This document shows, one piece after another, positions 42,387 through 51,775 of a DNA stretch of 64,000 nucleotides. A program made the position numbers and the translations under genes. Position 1 is the first letter of the stretch, and each line of letters starts with the position of its first letter. The notes under the pieces are model-generated. The model ran no database searches and was not told the origin of the DNA. It saw only the letters and a list, made by a program, of their open reading frames with translations. This stretch comes from Filimonas effusa (lineage in GTDB: Bacteria > Bacteroidota > Bacteroidia > Chitinophagales > Chitinophagaceae): NCBI RefSeq assembly GCF_004118675.1, contig NZ_SDHZ01000001.1, forward strand, positions 2,108,001 to 2,172,000. Reading direction: 5' to 3'.

Positions 42387-44381
42387 TTATTTCCGGTATT
42401 CAAATGTACCAGGTACACCACTGTAATCCAACCAACCCTTGGTTTGTTGCAACCATGTATTATTGGAAAGAACAGAAGCGTTTAAACCAGAAATATAATA
42501 ATGTGGCCTGAACAGGATGGTCAATGGCTGGCTGCTGGCATCCTTATCCATTGGGACATCTGTATCGGTAAGAACGAGGTTATCCTTATAAAATGTTCTC
42601 AGTTTTACAAGCTGATCCTGGAAGGTAGATGCATCAGGATCAATTGAGATACCAGTTCTTGCTGATGCCAGAGGATCGGCAGAGGCAGCGCCACCTGTTA
42701 CTGTTTTATATTGCCAGTATTTACCTGTACGTTTTGTACCATTTAATGGAGTTACACCCAAGGCAGTACAGGTATTTCCGGTAGAAGCATCATCACTATA
42801 CAGCATCCAACGGTGAAGATCCCAGAAACGTTTCCCTTCATAAGCAAGTTCAATACGACGCTCATACAGGCAAGCTTCAATTGCTGCATGCCTGCTGGCA
42901 AGAGTACCTATACCATAATGATTAGCAGCAGGAATCCCCACACGCTTACGGATTTGTTCCAGATAAGAAACAGCACTATTAATATCACCTGTAGCAGCAT
43001 AACATTCAGCTATATTAAGCAGTAATTCGGCGTAACGATATTCAAAGATATCGGTACCGGAAAACGCTAAACCAGTAGAAGTACTTGCATTAGGATTAGA
43101 CATTTTACGCACAACAACAGGACTCATCGTATTGTTATTGTCAGAATAGGTCACTGCAGATGTCGCAGCACCGTACTTCCACCTGTAAATCCACACTACA
43201 GCATCTGGACTTTCTTTGGTGCCCCATTTACATCCGGAGAAAGCGAACGTACGATAAAACCGGGGGTCTCTTTTCATAAAAAACGTGTCAGTAGCATAAT
43301 TAACGCCTTTGACAGGGCGTGAACCATCCGCCATAGGGAATGCATCAATCATTTCCAGAGGAACAGAAACACCACCACTACCAGTTTGTGAGGTCAGTCG
43401 GATACTCCTTTCCCAGCCATTGCTATTGATACCTGAAGAAGCGTTCGAGCTGGAAAGTAATTGCACAATAATAGCCTCAGGATTGAATGCATTATCATTG
43501 GCATAAGTCATCTGCCCCCACTCTTTTGCAGTAGATCCATATAAGCCATAACCCGCAGTTTTAGCAGCAGTTTCCGCTGCAAGACCAGCAGCAAGTGCTT
43601 TCTGCCAGCGACTGTTACCTGCATTATCCCAGTCAGGATTAAACAAAGGACTTGCAAAAGTCAATAATACACGACTTTTTAAAGCAAGCGCTGCTACGCT
43701 TGAAAGGCGGCCCCAGCTATTGGCATTGGCTACTTGGTCCCATCTTGCTGGTAACAGGTTGGCTGCAGTATCAAGATCAGCCACTATCTGGTTAACAACT
43801 TCCTCAGGAGTAGCACGGGGAAGCTTAATGCTTTCATCGTAAGCATCAGCGTTCTGAACTGTAGTAACAATTGGCACACCACCGTATACACGCATCAGAT
43901 CAAAATACTGCATGGCACGCATCACTAAAGCCTGGCCACGGGTAGTATTCCTAAAGCTCTGTGAAAGCGATTGGGCACCAACAGTGTTAATTTTATCAAT
44001 GAGAAAATTCAGGTTGCGGATACGTGAATAAGAGTTGTTGGTAATACCAGTTGATGGTGGAGCGCCATAATAGTCGCTTGCATCAGACGCATTGATCAGC
44101 GTCTTTTGTGGGTTGATCCAATCTCCAATACCACCAATCTCCTCTGTCATTCCAGACCTGTCACCATTGTAGACCCCAACAAGAGTTTGGGTGGGAGATT
44201 TATAGGCATAAAAGAAATCGTAGTACATCCGGTCCAAATACCAACCGGTTTGAGTTTCATTTGTAAATATAGTTTCACCATATTTATCATAGCTCTTCAT
44301 ATCCTCCATGAATTTCTTGCTACAACCAGTAGCTACGAGAATAGCGAATGATAAAAAATAAAGTAATTTATGCTTGTTCAT
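42387..44381 (-). CDS. SusD/RagB family outer-membrane glycan-binding lipoprotein
   Basis: 664 aa with lipobox LVATGC (Cys20). Typical SusD fold of TPR-like helices: N-terminal SusD-like_3 segment, ALVMRAMQYFDLMRVYGGVPIV, LPRATPEEVVNQIVADLD, and C-terminal RagB block with RRIELAYEGKRFWDLHRW. It works with the SusC channel to capture oligosaccharides at the cell surface. It is 29 bp from the susC-like gene, the invariant SusCD pairing. Confidence 0.95.
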   Translation of the reverse strand: MNKHKLLYFLSFAILVATGCSKKFMEDMKSYDKYGETIFTNETQTGWYLDRMYYDFFYAYKSPTQTLVGVYNGDRSGMTEEIGGIGDWINPQKTLINASDASDYYGAPPSTGITNNSYSRIRNLNFLIDKINTVGAQSLSQSFRNTTRGQALVMRAMQYFDLMRVYGGVPIVTTVQNADAYDESIKLPRATPEEVVNQIVADLDTAANLLPARWDQVANANSWGRLSSVAALALKSRVLLTFASPLFNPDWDNAGNSRWQKALAAGLAAETAAKTAGYGLYGSTAKEWGQMTYANDNAFNPEAIIVQLLSSSNASSGINSNGWERSIRLTSQTGSGGVSVPLEMIDAFPMADGSRPVKGVNYATDTFFMKRDPRFYRTFAFSGCKWGTKESPDAVVWIYRWKYGAATSAVTYSDNNNTMSPVVVRKMSNPNASTSTGLAFSGTDIFEYRYAELLLNIAECYAATGDINSAVSYLEQIRKRVGIPAANHYGIGTLASRHAAIEACLYERRIELAYEGKRFWDLHRWMLYSDDASTGNTCTALGVTPLNGTKRTGKYWQYKTVTGGAASADPLASARTGISIDPDASTFQDQLVKLRTFYKDNLVLTDTDVPMDKDASSQPLTILFRPHYYISGLNASVLSNNTWLQQTKGWLDYSGVPGTFEYRK

Positions 44382-44410
44382 AACCTTTACAATTAATGAT
44401 TAACAGCCAA

Positions 44411-47400
44411 TTAGAATGACAGATTTACGCCCAGTGCCCAGGTTCTGAGTGTTGGGTATCCAAGTGTTGGAACATCGTACATATTCCTGTATTTATCAGG
44501 ATAAGGGTTGTACAGGTCCCACAGATTCATTCCAGAAAGAAATACACGTGCATTATCAAGGCGCGCCTTTCTCACTAAATCCTTAGGCAAGGCATATCCA
44601 ACACTGAGGCTGCGGATTACGCAACGGAAGGAAGATATTTGCCAGAAATCCGAATTAACCGAGTTTTGATCATAATAAGCCAGGTTAGGATATTTGCCGT
44701 TAGGATTATCAACCGGATCAAACATGTCATTCAGGTAAGACTCATGAGACCAGAACAAACTGGTTGAAGCAGTGTTCTGCTTAACATAATCGATGGAATT
44801 ATATCCACCCCATGATGTGGCAATCTGAGCCTGAAAAGTCAATCCCTTCCAATCAAGGTTCAGGTTAGTGGTAATAGCTCTCGTTATATTCTTCTTAGCA
44901 AGTTTCACAAAATCCTGATCTTTAAGAATCTGGCCGTTCTTGCCCGCAATAGTCTTGTCAGTTGAATTCAGATTACCAGCCTGATCTTCATAAGCCAACA
45001 TACCTGTTTTTAGGAAAGATTTTTGCGTATTTCCCATGTAAGCAGGACTAGTACCGGCAGCAGTAGCTAATTCAGTAAGATAGTTCCAGTAATTGTCGAT
45101 ATCAGCCTGAGTTCTTAACAATCCATCGCCAGTGCTTGTACCCTTCCAGGTCTGAAAGCCCCAGGCAGGATAAATTGTAGAAACACCTTCTTGTCTTTGA
45201 TTGGTAGAAGGATAGTTATAGGCTATAGGGAAGTATTTAACCACCTTGTTATCGCCCCAGCTATAGTTCATTGAGATGCCATAATTCACATTACCAACCT
45301 TATCTTTCCAGTTAACGGTGATATCAGTACCCCAGGCATTTAAAGAAGCATAATTCTGTTCAGCAAAAGCACCACCAACAGAAACCGGTACACCAATCTG
45401 GCCTGCCATAGCAGTTAACATGTCCCTGATCTTATCATAGTAACCATCGATACTAACAGATAACCTGTTTTTCAGGAAAGCCGCATCAATACCAATGTTC
45501 TGCTTGATCGTACGATCCCATTTCACATCTCTGTTAGGAGTAACGGAAGGAGTAACACCTCCAACAAGCGCACCACCGTTAGTACCAAATCCTAATCCCT
45601 TGTCAGCCGCATATTCGTATAGCTGCATCCATTTCCAACGAGTCAGGTTATCGTTACCGGATTTACCAAGAGATGCACGTATCTTCAGATTATCCACCCA
45701 GCTCACACTATTCTTAAACCAGTCTTCACTGGAAATATTCCATCCGACAGACACACTTGGGAAGAAACCCCAGTAATTTTCAGGAGCAAACTTGGAAGAA
45801 GCGTCAGAACGGAACTGGAACTGAACCATGTACTTACTGCGATAGTTATAGCTTACGCGACCCAGGTACGACAAGTTACCACCCTCTGTACGGTTGGTTA
45901 TCGTATTGCCTGTATTTAATGTACCCGCAGAAGAAGATGTTCCGTTATAACCATTCGCAATAGGGTTATCATATAATAACACCTTCTTACCATAATTCTG
46001 TATACCTTTTTCAATTGAACCTACTGCCGATACGTTATGAAATCCGAAAGTACGGTCATAGTTCACATAAAAGTTTGTTTGCTGAATTTTACCGGTAACA
46101 TCGGTATAACTAACCCTTGAACCATTTTTGTTTTCAGCAACATTCCAGGTAGTTTGATCTCCATACAAATGTCGATCGGTTTGGTTTGTATTAGTTCCAA
46201 TAGCTAAGGTAATAGGCATAGATACCTGCTCTGTATTTTCTGTAGAGTAAGTAATAGCATATGTACCTTTAATAGATAAACCTTTTACATAAGGAATATC
46301 ATATTGTAAACCAAAATTGGTGTTGTATGAGAATGTTTTAGTGTTGGTATTAGAACCATTTTTCAATTGGCCAAAATAGTTCCAGCCAGCCATGTTGTTC
46401 TGTCCGGCAGGAGAAGATAATACTCTGTAGGGGCCTAATGCAGGTGAAATATAACGGTCTGTACCATTCACATTAAACTGCCATGGAATATATTTAGGCA
46501 TGTGATTAAGAACGTTATAATCGGCTTGCTCGCCACCAGCCTGTGTATAAGGATCACCGCTCATGCTCAGTTTGGTAAATGATTTCAGTAAATCATTATT
46601 GTTTGCAGAAATGGTAGCAGTCAGTTTCAGGTTATTCATAACCTTTACTTCAGTACCTGTACGGAATGTCCAACGATTGTAATCCTGATCACCAAGGTTT
46701 GCTCCTTGTGTTAAATACGTAATACCTGCAAAATAAGTACCTCTGTCACTACCACCGTTTACGTTCAGTGAATGCTGAGCGTTGGTAGAAGCACGCCAGG
46801 CTTCTTTCAGCCAGTCATAATTTAATGACTTCATACTCTCCAGCTCGGCTGCACTAAACATATTGCTCTCAGCCCAACCGGATGCACGTCCAAAACGGTT
46901 TGCAAAGATACCGTGTTCGTATGCACTCATGGTTTTAATATGGCTAACAGCATCGGAACGCTGAAATTTACCGGAATAACTGATTTTGGCAGGTCCGTTC
47001 TTACCTTTTTTGGTCTTTACCAGAATCGCACCCTGAGATGCACGGGAACCATAAATAGCAGCGCTACCATCACGTAATACGGTAATGCTTTCTACTTCTG
47101 AAGGATCCAGTAGGTTGAACTGATCCATACTAGGTAAACCTGTATTAGGATCAAGCTGGATCACATCATCTATAATAACCAGTGGTAAAGAAGATCCACC
47201 ATCTTTACCAAAAGCAAATTGCTGACGAATGCTGATGGTTGGGTTAGTACCAGGACGGGTACTGCCACCGGAAACGTTCAATCCGGGAGCTTGTCCACGT
47301 AATGCCTCACCAACAGTGGCTACCGGCATATCTTCCAGTTTCTTAACGTCAAGAGAAACCACAGAACCTGTAACGTTCTTGGCTTTTTGTGTACCGTAAC

Positions 47401-47776
47401 CAACGACGATAACTTCTTCCAGGTTCGATTCTACAACGGCAGCCATCTGAACATCTACAGTAGATCTTCCTGCTACGCTGATCTCCTGTTTTCCCATACC
47501 AACGAAAGAAAACACAAGAGTACCATTTGATGGTACATTAAGACTGTAAGAGCCATTGGATCCTGTCTTTGTGGCTGTCTGAGATCCTTTGATCTGAACT
47601 GTAACATCGGATAAAGGTTCGCCTTTATCATTGGTTACCTTTCCGACAACCAATTTCCTGACGGAAGAGGCTGTTGCTGAAGAGGACTGCTTGGTTGAAT
47701 CCTGCGCTTGTAATGCTATGGGGGCAGCTGTGGTTAAAAAGACACCCATGACAAGCAATATCTGTTTCATAAGCAT
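44411..47776 (-). CDS. SusC/RagA family TonB-dependent transporter
   Basis: 1121 aa from the ATG at 47776 (another at 47770, either giving the signal peptide MKQILLVMGVFLTTAAPIAL). Upstream in-frame starts overlap the promoter and are rejected. Carboxypeptidase-regulatory-like domain (about 45-115, VGKVTNDKGEPLSDVTVQI), TonB box EEVIVVGYGTQ, plug domain (TGSVVSLDVKKLEDMPVAT, ITVLRDGSAAIYGSRAS) and a 22-strand barrel ending in LGVNLSF. It imports pectic oligosaccharides with the SusD-like lipoprotein. It heads the 24-gene run and is preceded by operator/promoter copy A. Confidence 0.95.
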   Translation of the reverse strand: MLMKQILLVMGVFLTTAAPIALQAQDSTKQSSSATASSVRKLVVGKVTNDKGEPLSDVTVQIKGSQTATKTGSNGSYSLNVPSNGTLVFSFVGMGKQEISVAGRSTVDVQMAAVVESNLEEVIVVGYGTQKAKNVTGSVVSLDVKKLEDMPVATVGEALRGQAPGLNVSGGSTRPGTNPTISIRQQFAFGKDGGSSLPLVIIDDVIQLDPNTGLPSMDQFNLLDPSEVESITVLRDGSAAIYGSRASQGAILVKTKKGKNGPAKISYSGKFQRSDAVSHIKTMSAYEHGIFANRFGRASGWAESNMFSAAELESMKSLNYDWLKEAWRASTNAQHSLNVNGGSDRGTYFAGITYLTQGANLGDQDYNRWTFRTGTEVKVMNNLKLTATISANNNDLLKSFTKLSMSGDPYTQAGGEQADYNVLNHMPKYIPWQFNVNGTDRYISPALGPYRVLSSPAGQNNMAGWNYFGQLKNGSNTNTKTFSYNTNFGLQYDIPYVKGLSIKGTYAITYSTENTEQVSMPITLAIGTNTNQTDRHLYGDQTTWNVAENKNGSRVSYTDVTGKIQQTNFYVNYDRTFGFHNVSAVGSIEKGIQNYGKKVLLYDNPIANGYNGTSSSAGTLNTGNTITNRTEGGNLSYLGRVSYNYRSKYMVQFQFRSDASSKFAPENYWGFFPSVSVGWNISSEDWFKNSVSWVDNLKIRASLGKSGNDNLTRWKWMQLYEYAADKGLGFGTNGGALVGGVTPSVTPNRDVKWDRTIKQNIGIDAAFLKNRLSVSIDGYYDKIRDMLTAMAGQIGVPVSVGGAFAEQNYASLNAWGTDITVNWKDKVGNVNYGISMNYSWGDNKVVKYFPIAYNYPSTNQRQEGVSTIYPAWGFQTWKGTSTGDGLLRTQADIDNYWNYLTELATAAGTSPAYMGNTQKSFLKTGMLAYEDQAGNLNSTDKTIAGKNGQILKDQDFVKLAKKNITRAITTNLNLDWKGLTFQAQIATSWGGYNSIDYVKQNTASTSLFWSHESYLNDMFDPVDNPNGKYPNLAYYDQNSVNSDFWQISSFRCVIRSLSVGYALPKDLVRKARLDNARVFLSGMNLWDLYNPYPDKYRNMYDVPTLGYPTLRTWALGVNLSF

Positions 47777-47805
47777 GTATTTAGGCAATCGATTAAATTG
47801 TGATG

Positions 47806-47874
47806 TAAAATTATTAGGGCTGTACATGGTAAACAATGTCAAATTTTGTTATACTAATGGACTATTTTCCTATT
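47806..47874 (-). promoter_or_regulatory. susC promoter with tandem 21-bp operator, copy A
   Basis: Leftward: distal repeat 47874-47854, proximal repeat 47853-47833. ATTG (47837-47834) is the -33 element. A 20-nt spacer leads to -7 TAATTTTA (47813-47806). The expected start of transcription is some 25 nt before the susC ATG. It overlaps the stop codon of the upstream DUF3826 gene. The two repeats match each other at over half of 21 positions, including AATA-like starts and CATT-like ends. Confidence 0.72.
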
Positions 47875-48532
47875 TGGAATTATTGCGGGCTTTTATACGC
47901 GCCTGCCACTCTTCGCCTGCCTTCTTCATATCGATACCGGCAGCCGATAAATAGTTGTTGATACGACCTTTGTATTTGCCGAACCAGGCGTGTTTCGCTT
48001 TCGAAGACTCGGCATCCATCGCATACTCACGGGCTTCGGTAAGCCAGGTGAGGATCTGTGCTTTCTGCTCCTTCGTTAGATCAGGAAGCATATCCTGGTA
48101 AGCCGCATAAGTATTGGGCAATACATTATAGGTCATCCCGTTTTTGATCGTTTCTATCTGGGAGGTTGTTAAATCGGCCGACAGGTTGGCCAGATACTGT
48201 TTGTGTAATTTGTTTACACGCACTTCTGCTGCTGTGGTAATAACTTTTAGCTGAGAATCTATCCCCTGTTTTGTACCGCCGGAAGCTTTAGCAGCCTTTA
48301 CAGCAGCATCACGTTCTTCCTGGATGGCACTAAGCTGAAGGTATTGCTGCGCAACAACCTTGGTTACCCGGGCCGATTTTGCAACATTCTTAATAGCCAA
48401 AGGAGCTACTACTTTAGCTGCACGTTCCTGGATAACTCTTTGAAAAGCTGTATCGGGGTTTTGCTGGGCAATGAGGGGAGAGAAAAAAGCTGCAAGAATA
48501 AGCAGGCAAAAGGCACTGAACAATCGTTGCAT
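47870..48532 (-). CDS. DUF3826 secreted protein (copy 2)
   Basis: 220 aa from the ATG at 48532, chosen because it starts the signal peptide (MQRLFSAFCLLILAAFFSPL..). The possible GTG at 48550 would leave almost no leader after the predicted promoter. Helical DUF3826 body with VVAQQYLQLSAIQEERDAA and a C-terminal AGEEWQARIKARNN. It shares the family but not close identity with the 22882-23583 copy. It has its own operator/promoter (copy B), and its stop codon lies inside the susC promoter. Role unknown; position suggests importance to SusCD-dependent uptake. Confidence 0.83.
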   Translation of the reverse strand: MQRLFSAFCLLILAAFFSPLIAQQNPDTAFQRVIQERAAKVVAPLAIKNVAKSARVTKVVAQQYLQLSAIQEERDAAVKAAKASGGTKQGIDSQLKVITTAAEVRVNKLHKQYLANLSADLTTSQIETIKNGMTYNVLPNTYAAYQDMLPDLTKEQKAQILTWLTEAREYAMDAESSKAKHAWFGKYKGRINNYLSAAGIDMKKAGEEWQARIKARNNSK

Positions 48533-48562
48533 AAGTCTGTTTTTAATCACTTATTTATGGCA

Positions 48563-48631
48563 CTAAATTACCGGCATCGCCGAGGGTAAACAATGTCAGA
48601 TTTAGCTATTATAATGGAACATCTTCCTATT
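48563..48631 (-). promoter_or_regulatory. Promoter with tandem 21-bp operator, copy B (DUF3826 gene)
   Basis: Leftward: distal repeat 48631-48611, proximal repeat 48610-48590, -33 ATTG (48594-48591), 20-nt spacer, -7 TAATTTAG (48570-48563). This is the clearest copy: the two 21-bp units are directly adjacent and agree at about two thirds of positions. It is 30 bp upstream of the 48532 start codon. Confidence 0.72.
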
Positions 48632-48638
48632 TGTTAAT

Positions 48639-48902
48639 AATCATATTCTAACAAAAGCCTACTAACAACCCCTGAAACTAGAGGTTACAGGTATACTGAA
48701 CCGTGTCCCCCGGAACAACGGCAAAACAATATCATGGATTTTTTATCGAAATGGGAAGGTCACAGGTATGGGAGGTGGTCTCACTTCGCCTTCGATCACA
48801 ATTCTCTGGATCCAAAGTTTTAGCTTTTTTGGCTAACAACCAAAAGCCAAAACAAATTTCAGCCAACTTTAATATATAAACCTAAGATTAAGGACAATAT
48901 AA
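48639..48902. other. Intergenic stretch between GH78 gene and operator copy B
   Basis: No gene is visible. The only structure I can point to is an 8-bp stem (TTTTGGCT 48827-48834 with AGCCAAAA 48845-48852). Its flank in the leftward direction is A-rich rather than U-rich, so it is not a convincing terminator for the GH78 gene ending at 48903. Confidence 0.4.
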
Positions 48903-51671
48903 CTATTTGATCGTAAATATATAACTGCCTGATCCAACATCAACCGGGATCCTGCCCTGCTTTTCGGCATTTACCTTTATCGCCTGCCCGTTACGCAACA
49001 GCTTACCACTCTCATAAATAGCAGCTCCCTTAACAGCCGGCAGGTATACTGTCGCCGTGGTATTACACGGTATTTCCACCTTTAACGCAAAAACATTCTC
49101 TTCTTTTTTCCAGCTGCTGGCAATACGGCCATAAGGTGAATCGTACCATGCATCTGCCCAGGTAAGATCTCCTGCCAGCTCAGGCTTAATTACGATTTTA
49201 TTGAAAGCAACGGAACCTTCGGCAGGTTTGATCCCCGCAAGTCCGCTGTAAAACCATTCCAGGATATGCCCCAGCATAAAGTGGTTGTTGGAAACAACAG
49301 GCGAAGCAACCCACGACTCCGTAAGCGCTGTAGCCCCCTTCGCCAGTTGGTAACCATAACCCGGCACATCAGGGTTACTGTTCATATCATAAATAACATC
49401 TGAACGCCCCTCATCGGCAAGTACCTGTATCAGGTAACGATAACCGATATCTCCTGCTGTAAGACTGTTATTCCTGCTGCGGATATCCTTTACAATATTT
49501 TCTACTACCGCATTCTTATATTGCGGCTCAACCAGCTTCATGTAAACCGCTATCGCATTGGCAGCCTGGCTCCCCGTCCCATATTGTCTTTTGTTCTTAT
49601 CAAAGAATTTATCATTGAAAGCCTGCTTCACCTTGGCTGCCAGCGCAGCATAACGTGCTATATCTGCAGTTTTACCCAGGAGTTTTGCAGCACGCTGCAT
49701 GATCACCAGGTCGTAATAATAGTAGGCTGTTGCCGTAAGCCCCATGGGCGTTAACTGGCTGAAACCCGAACGTTCCGGCCCTACATCATACCAGTCACTT
49801 AAACCATGCGCTACAATATACCCCTTCGACTTCGATCCCAGGTAATCAACATATCGCTGCATAACGGTATAACTGTTTTTCAGCGTAGCCACGTCTCCAT
49901 ACCATTCATATAAATACCAGGGTAAAATAACCCCGTTGCTTCCCCATTCGGGAGAATCACGGAATACACCATCCGCAAAATCCATAATAGTATATTCAGG
50001 TACCGTTGCAGGAATAAGACCGTCAGCCGTTTGCGCAGTTTTTATATCCCCCATCACCTTACGGCATAAACTTGCTATATCATAATTGTACCGGATAGAA
50101 TTTCCAACCAGGTGCACTTCCTCCTGCCATCCAAGCCTTTCACGGTGTGGACAGTCGGTAAAAATACTAACCATATTACTGCGAATAGACCAGTCTATCA
50201 GCTTGCTGGTACGATTGAATAAATCGTTTGAAGAGATGAAGGCGCCGCATTGTTCAGCTGCATTCCGGGTATGCAGCATTTTTACTTCTTTAAGTACATT
50301 GTTACTGCCGGCTGCCCCTTCCGGAGCCGCTCCTTCTATTTGTATATAGCGGAGACCATAATAGGTAAAACGGGGCTGCCATTCTTCTATCCCCTCTCCC
50401 TTCAGAATATAATCGTAATAAGCAGGTTTACCGGTGGCCTTCTGGCTGGCAGAGCCGTCTTCCGCCAATAACTCAGCCGGTATGATCCTTATAGTATCCC
50501 CTCTTTTCCCCTGCACGCTTATCATGGGAATACCTGAAGCATTTTGCCCCATATCGAAAACATATACACCTTCGCTCAAACGGCTGGTCTTAACAGGGCT
50601 GAAATGTTCAAAGATCTTTAAAGGAGCCGCCATCTGCGATTTCAGAACCGGCGTACCATCGGTAACTTTTGCCTTATTCCAGCCAGCATCATTAAAGCCG
50701 GCAGTGTTCCATCCTTTTTGCTCCAGGCGTGCATCATAATCTTCTCCACCATAAATACTGCTATAAGTAACCGGAGACGCCGCCGTTTTCCAGGAAGCAT
50801 CACTTATCACATCTTCCACACTTCCATTCTGATACTCCAGCTGAATACGGCACATCATCTTGGGATAACCATAAGCGCTCGTAAGTTTCCTGTAACGTTT
50901 ATCACGTGGAGTGTAATAAAAGCCATTACCCAGCATTACCCCTATTGCATTATTGCCTGATGCCAGCTGATCTGTAATATCAAAGCTTACATACAGCGCT
51001 TCCTTATCATATTTAGTCCATCCCGGATCAAGGAAATGATCACCGGTCTTGACTCCGTTAACGCTCATCTCAAATTGACCCAGTCCCACAATAAAAGCAG
51101 TAGCCTTTTTTAGCGGACTTTTTACTGTAAATGTTTTACGCAATAAAGGCAGTATATTATTCGAAGTTCCAAGGCTTTTATCACCTTTTCCATGCAATGC
51201 CGGAACAATCTTCTCTGCATCGGGCAATATATCATGGGCAATCCATTGCGCCCCCTTCCAGTCTGTTTTGGTAAAAAGACCTGCACGCCAGTAAGCAGGC
51301 GCACTCCATGCCGACATATTTCCTTTATTATCCCACACTCTTACTTTCCAGAAATACTGTTTGGCAGCCTGTAATGGCTTGCCGGCATATTTTACCATCA
51401 CAGATGCACCAGTGTTCACTTTCTTCGAATCCCACATATTTCCCTTGCCAGCTGCCAGCAAAGCAGCATCATCCGATACCAGTACCTGGTACGCAGCCTG
51501 TATAGTATTTCTTTGCGCAGCTTGTATATTCCAGCCGAAATGAGGCTCTTTTACATCAATACCAACAGGATTTACACTATTTTCACAGCTCAGCCGGCCA
51601 AGAGAGAGAGACTGGGCGCCAACAATATTTACCGAAAAAAGAAATAGAATGGCAAGCGTGAATTTATACAT
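48903..51671 (-). CDS. GH78 alpha-L-rhamnosidase
   Basis: 922 aa, signal peptide (cut after residue 19). Bac_rhamnosid_N domains (about 20-340), concanavalin-like domain, catalytic barrel (about 470-830) and C-terminal sandwich. Active-site motif DCPHRERLGWQEE has Asp506 and general acid Glu511; TALTESW holds the general base Glu. The GWQEE variant and the longer N-terminal insert (ALHGKGDKSLG) separate it from the 23613-26357 enzyme, so the two likely cut different rhamnosidic linkages. It stands alone, with its promoter in the divergent gap facing the AraC gene. Confidence 0.93.
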   Translation of the reverse strand: MYKFTLAILFLFSVNIVGAQSLSLGRLSCENSVNPVGIDVKEPHFGWNIQAAQRNTIQAAYQVLVSDDAALLAAGKGNMWDSKKVNTGASVMVKYAGKPLQAAKQYFWKVRVWDNKGNMSAWSAPAYWRAGLFTKTDWKGAQWIAHDILPDAEKIVPALHGKGDKSLGTSNNILPLLRKTFTVKSPLKKATAFIVGLGQFEMSVNGVKTGDHFLDPGWTKYDKEALYVSFDITDQLASGNNAIGVMLGNGFYYTPRDKRYRKLTSAYGYPKMMCRIQLEYQNGSVEDVISDASWKTAASPVTYSSIYGGEDYDARLEQKGWNTAGFNDAGWNKAKVTDGTPVLKSQMAAPLKIFEHFSPVKTSRLSEGVYVFDMGQNASGIPMISVQGKRGDTIRIIPAELLAEDGSASQKATGKPAYYDYILKGEGIEEWQPRFTYYGLRYIQIEGAAPEGAAGSNNVLKEVKMLHTRNAAEQCGAFISSNDLFNRTSKLIDWSIRSNMVSIFTDCPHRERLGWQEEVHLVGNSIRYNYDIASLCRKVMGDIKTAQTADGLIPATVPEYTIMDFADGVFRDSPEWGSNGVILPWYLYEWYGDVATLKNSYTVMQRYVDYLGSKSKGYIVAHGLSDWYDVGPERSGFSQLTPMGLTATAYYYYDLVIMQRAAKLLGKTADIARYAALAAKVKQAFNDKFFDKNKRQYGTGSQAANAIAVYMKLVEPQYKNAVVENIVKDIRSRNNSLTAGDIGYRYLIQVLADEGRSDVIYDMNSNPDVPGYGYQLAKGATALTESWVASPVVSNNHFMLGHILEWFYSGLAGIKPAEGSVAFNKIVIKPELAGDLTWADAWYDSPYGRIASSWKKEENVFALKVEIPCNTTATVYLPAVKGAAIYESGKLLRNGQAIKVNAEKQGRIPVDVGSGSYIFTIK

Positions 51672-51699
51672 GATAAGGTTTTTCCTTAGTTTTAGGTCG

Positions 51700-51707
51700 C
51701 AAATTTA
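51700..51707 (-). promoter_or_regulatory. Possible -7 element of the GH78 promoter
   Basis: TAAATTTG (leftward) is a perfect match to the Bacteroidota -7 consensus TAnnTTTG, 29 bp before the GH78 start codon. An ATTG-like -33 is 23 bp upstream, a non-ideal spacing. The tandem 21-bp operator found at five other promoters is not recognisable here. Confidence 0.4.
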
Positions 51708-51775
51708 CCTACCTCTGAACAACTACACCGCAATTTTACTTTTTACTTTGTCAGTTTTTACGGTAACGATTGCAT

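Noticed and set aside
47777-47842. Longer susC start at 47842
   Set aside because: It would put coding sequence across the -33/-7 promoter and operator, and the extra residues precede rather than form the signal peptide.
48827-48852. Terminator for the 48903-51671 GH78 gene
   Set aside because: The 8-bp stem is real but is followed by A-rich, not U-rich, sequence in the leftward direction.
51708-51775. A sixth copy of the tandem operator before the GH78 gene
   Set aside because: A CAAT followed by a T-rich stretch gives a partial resemblance only; the second unit does not match and the spacing to the -7 element is 23 rather than 20.
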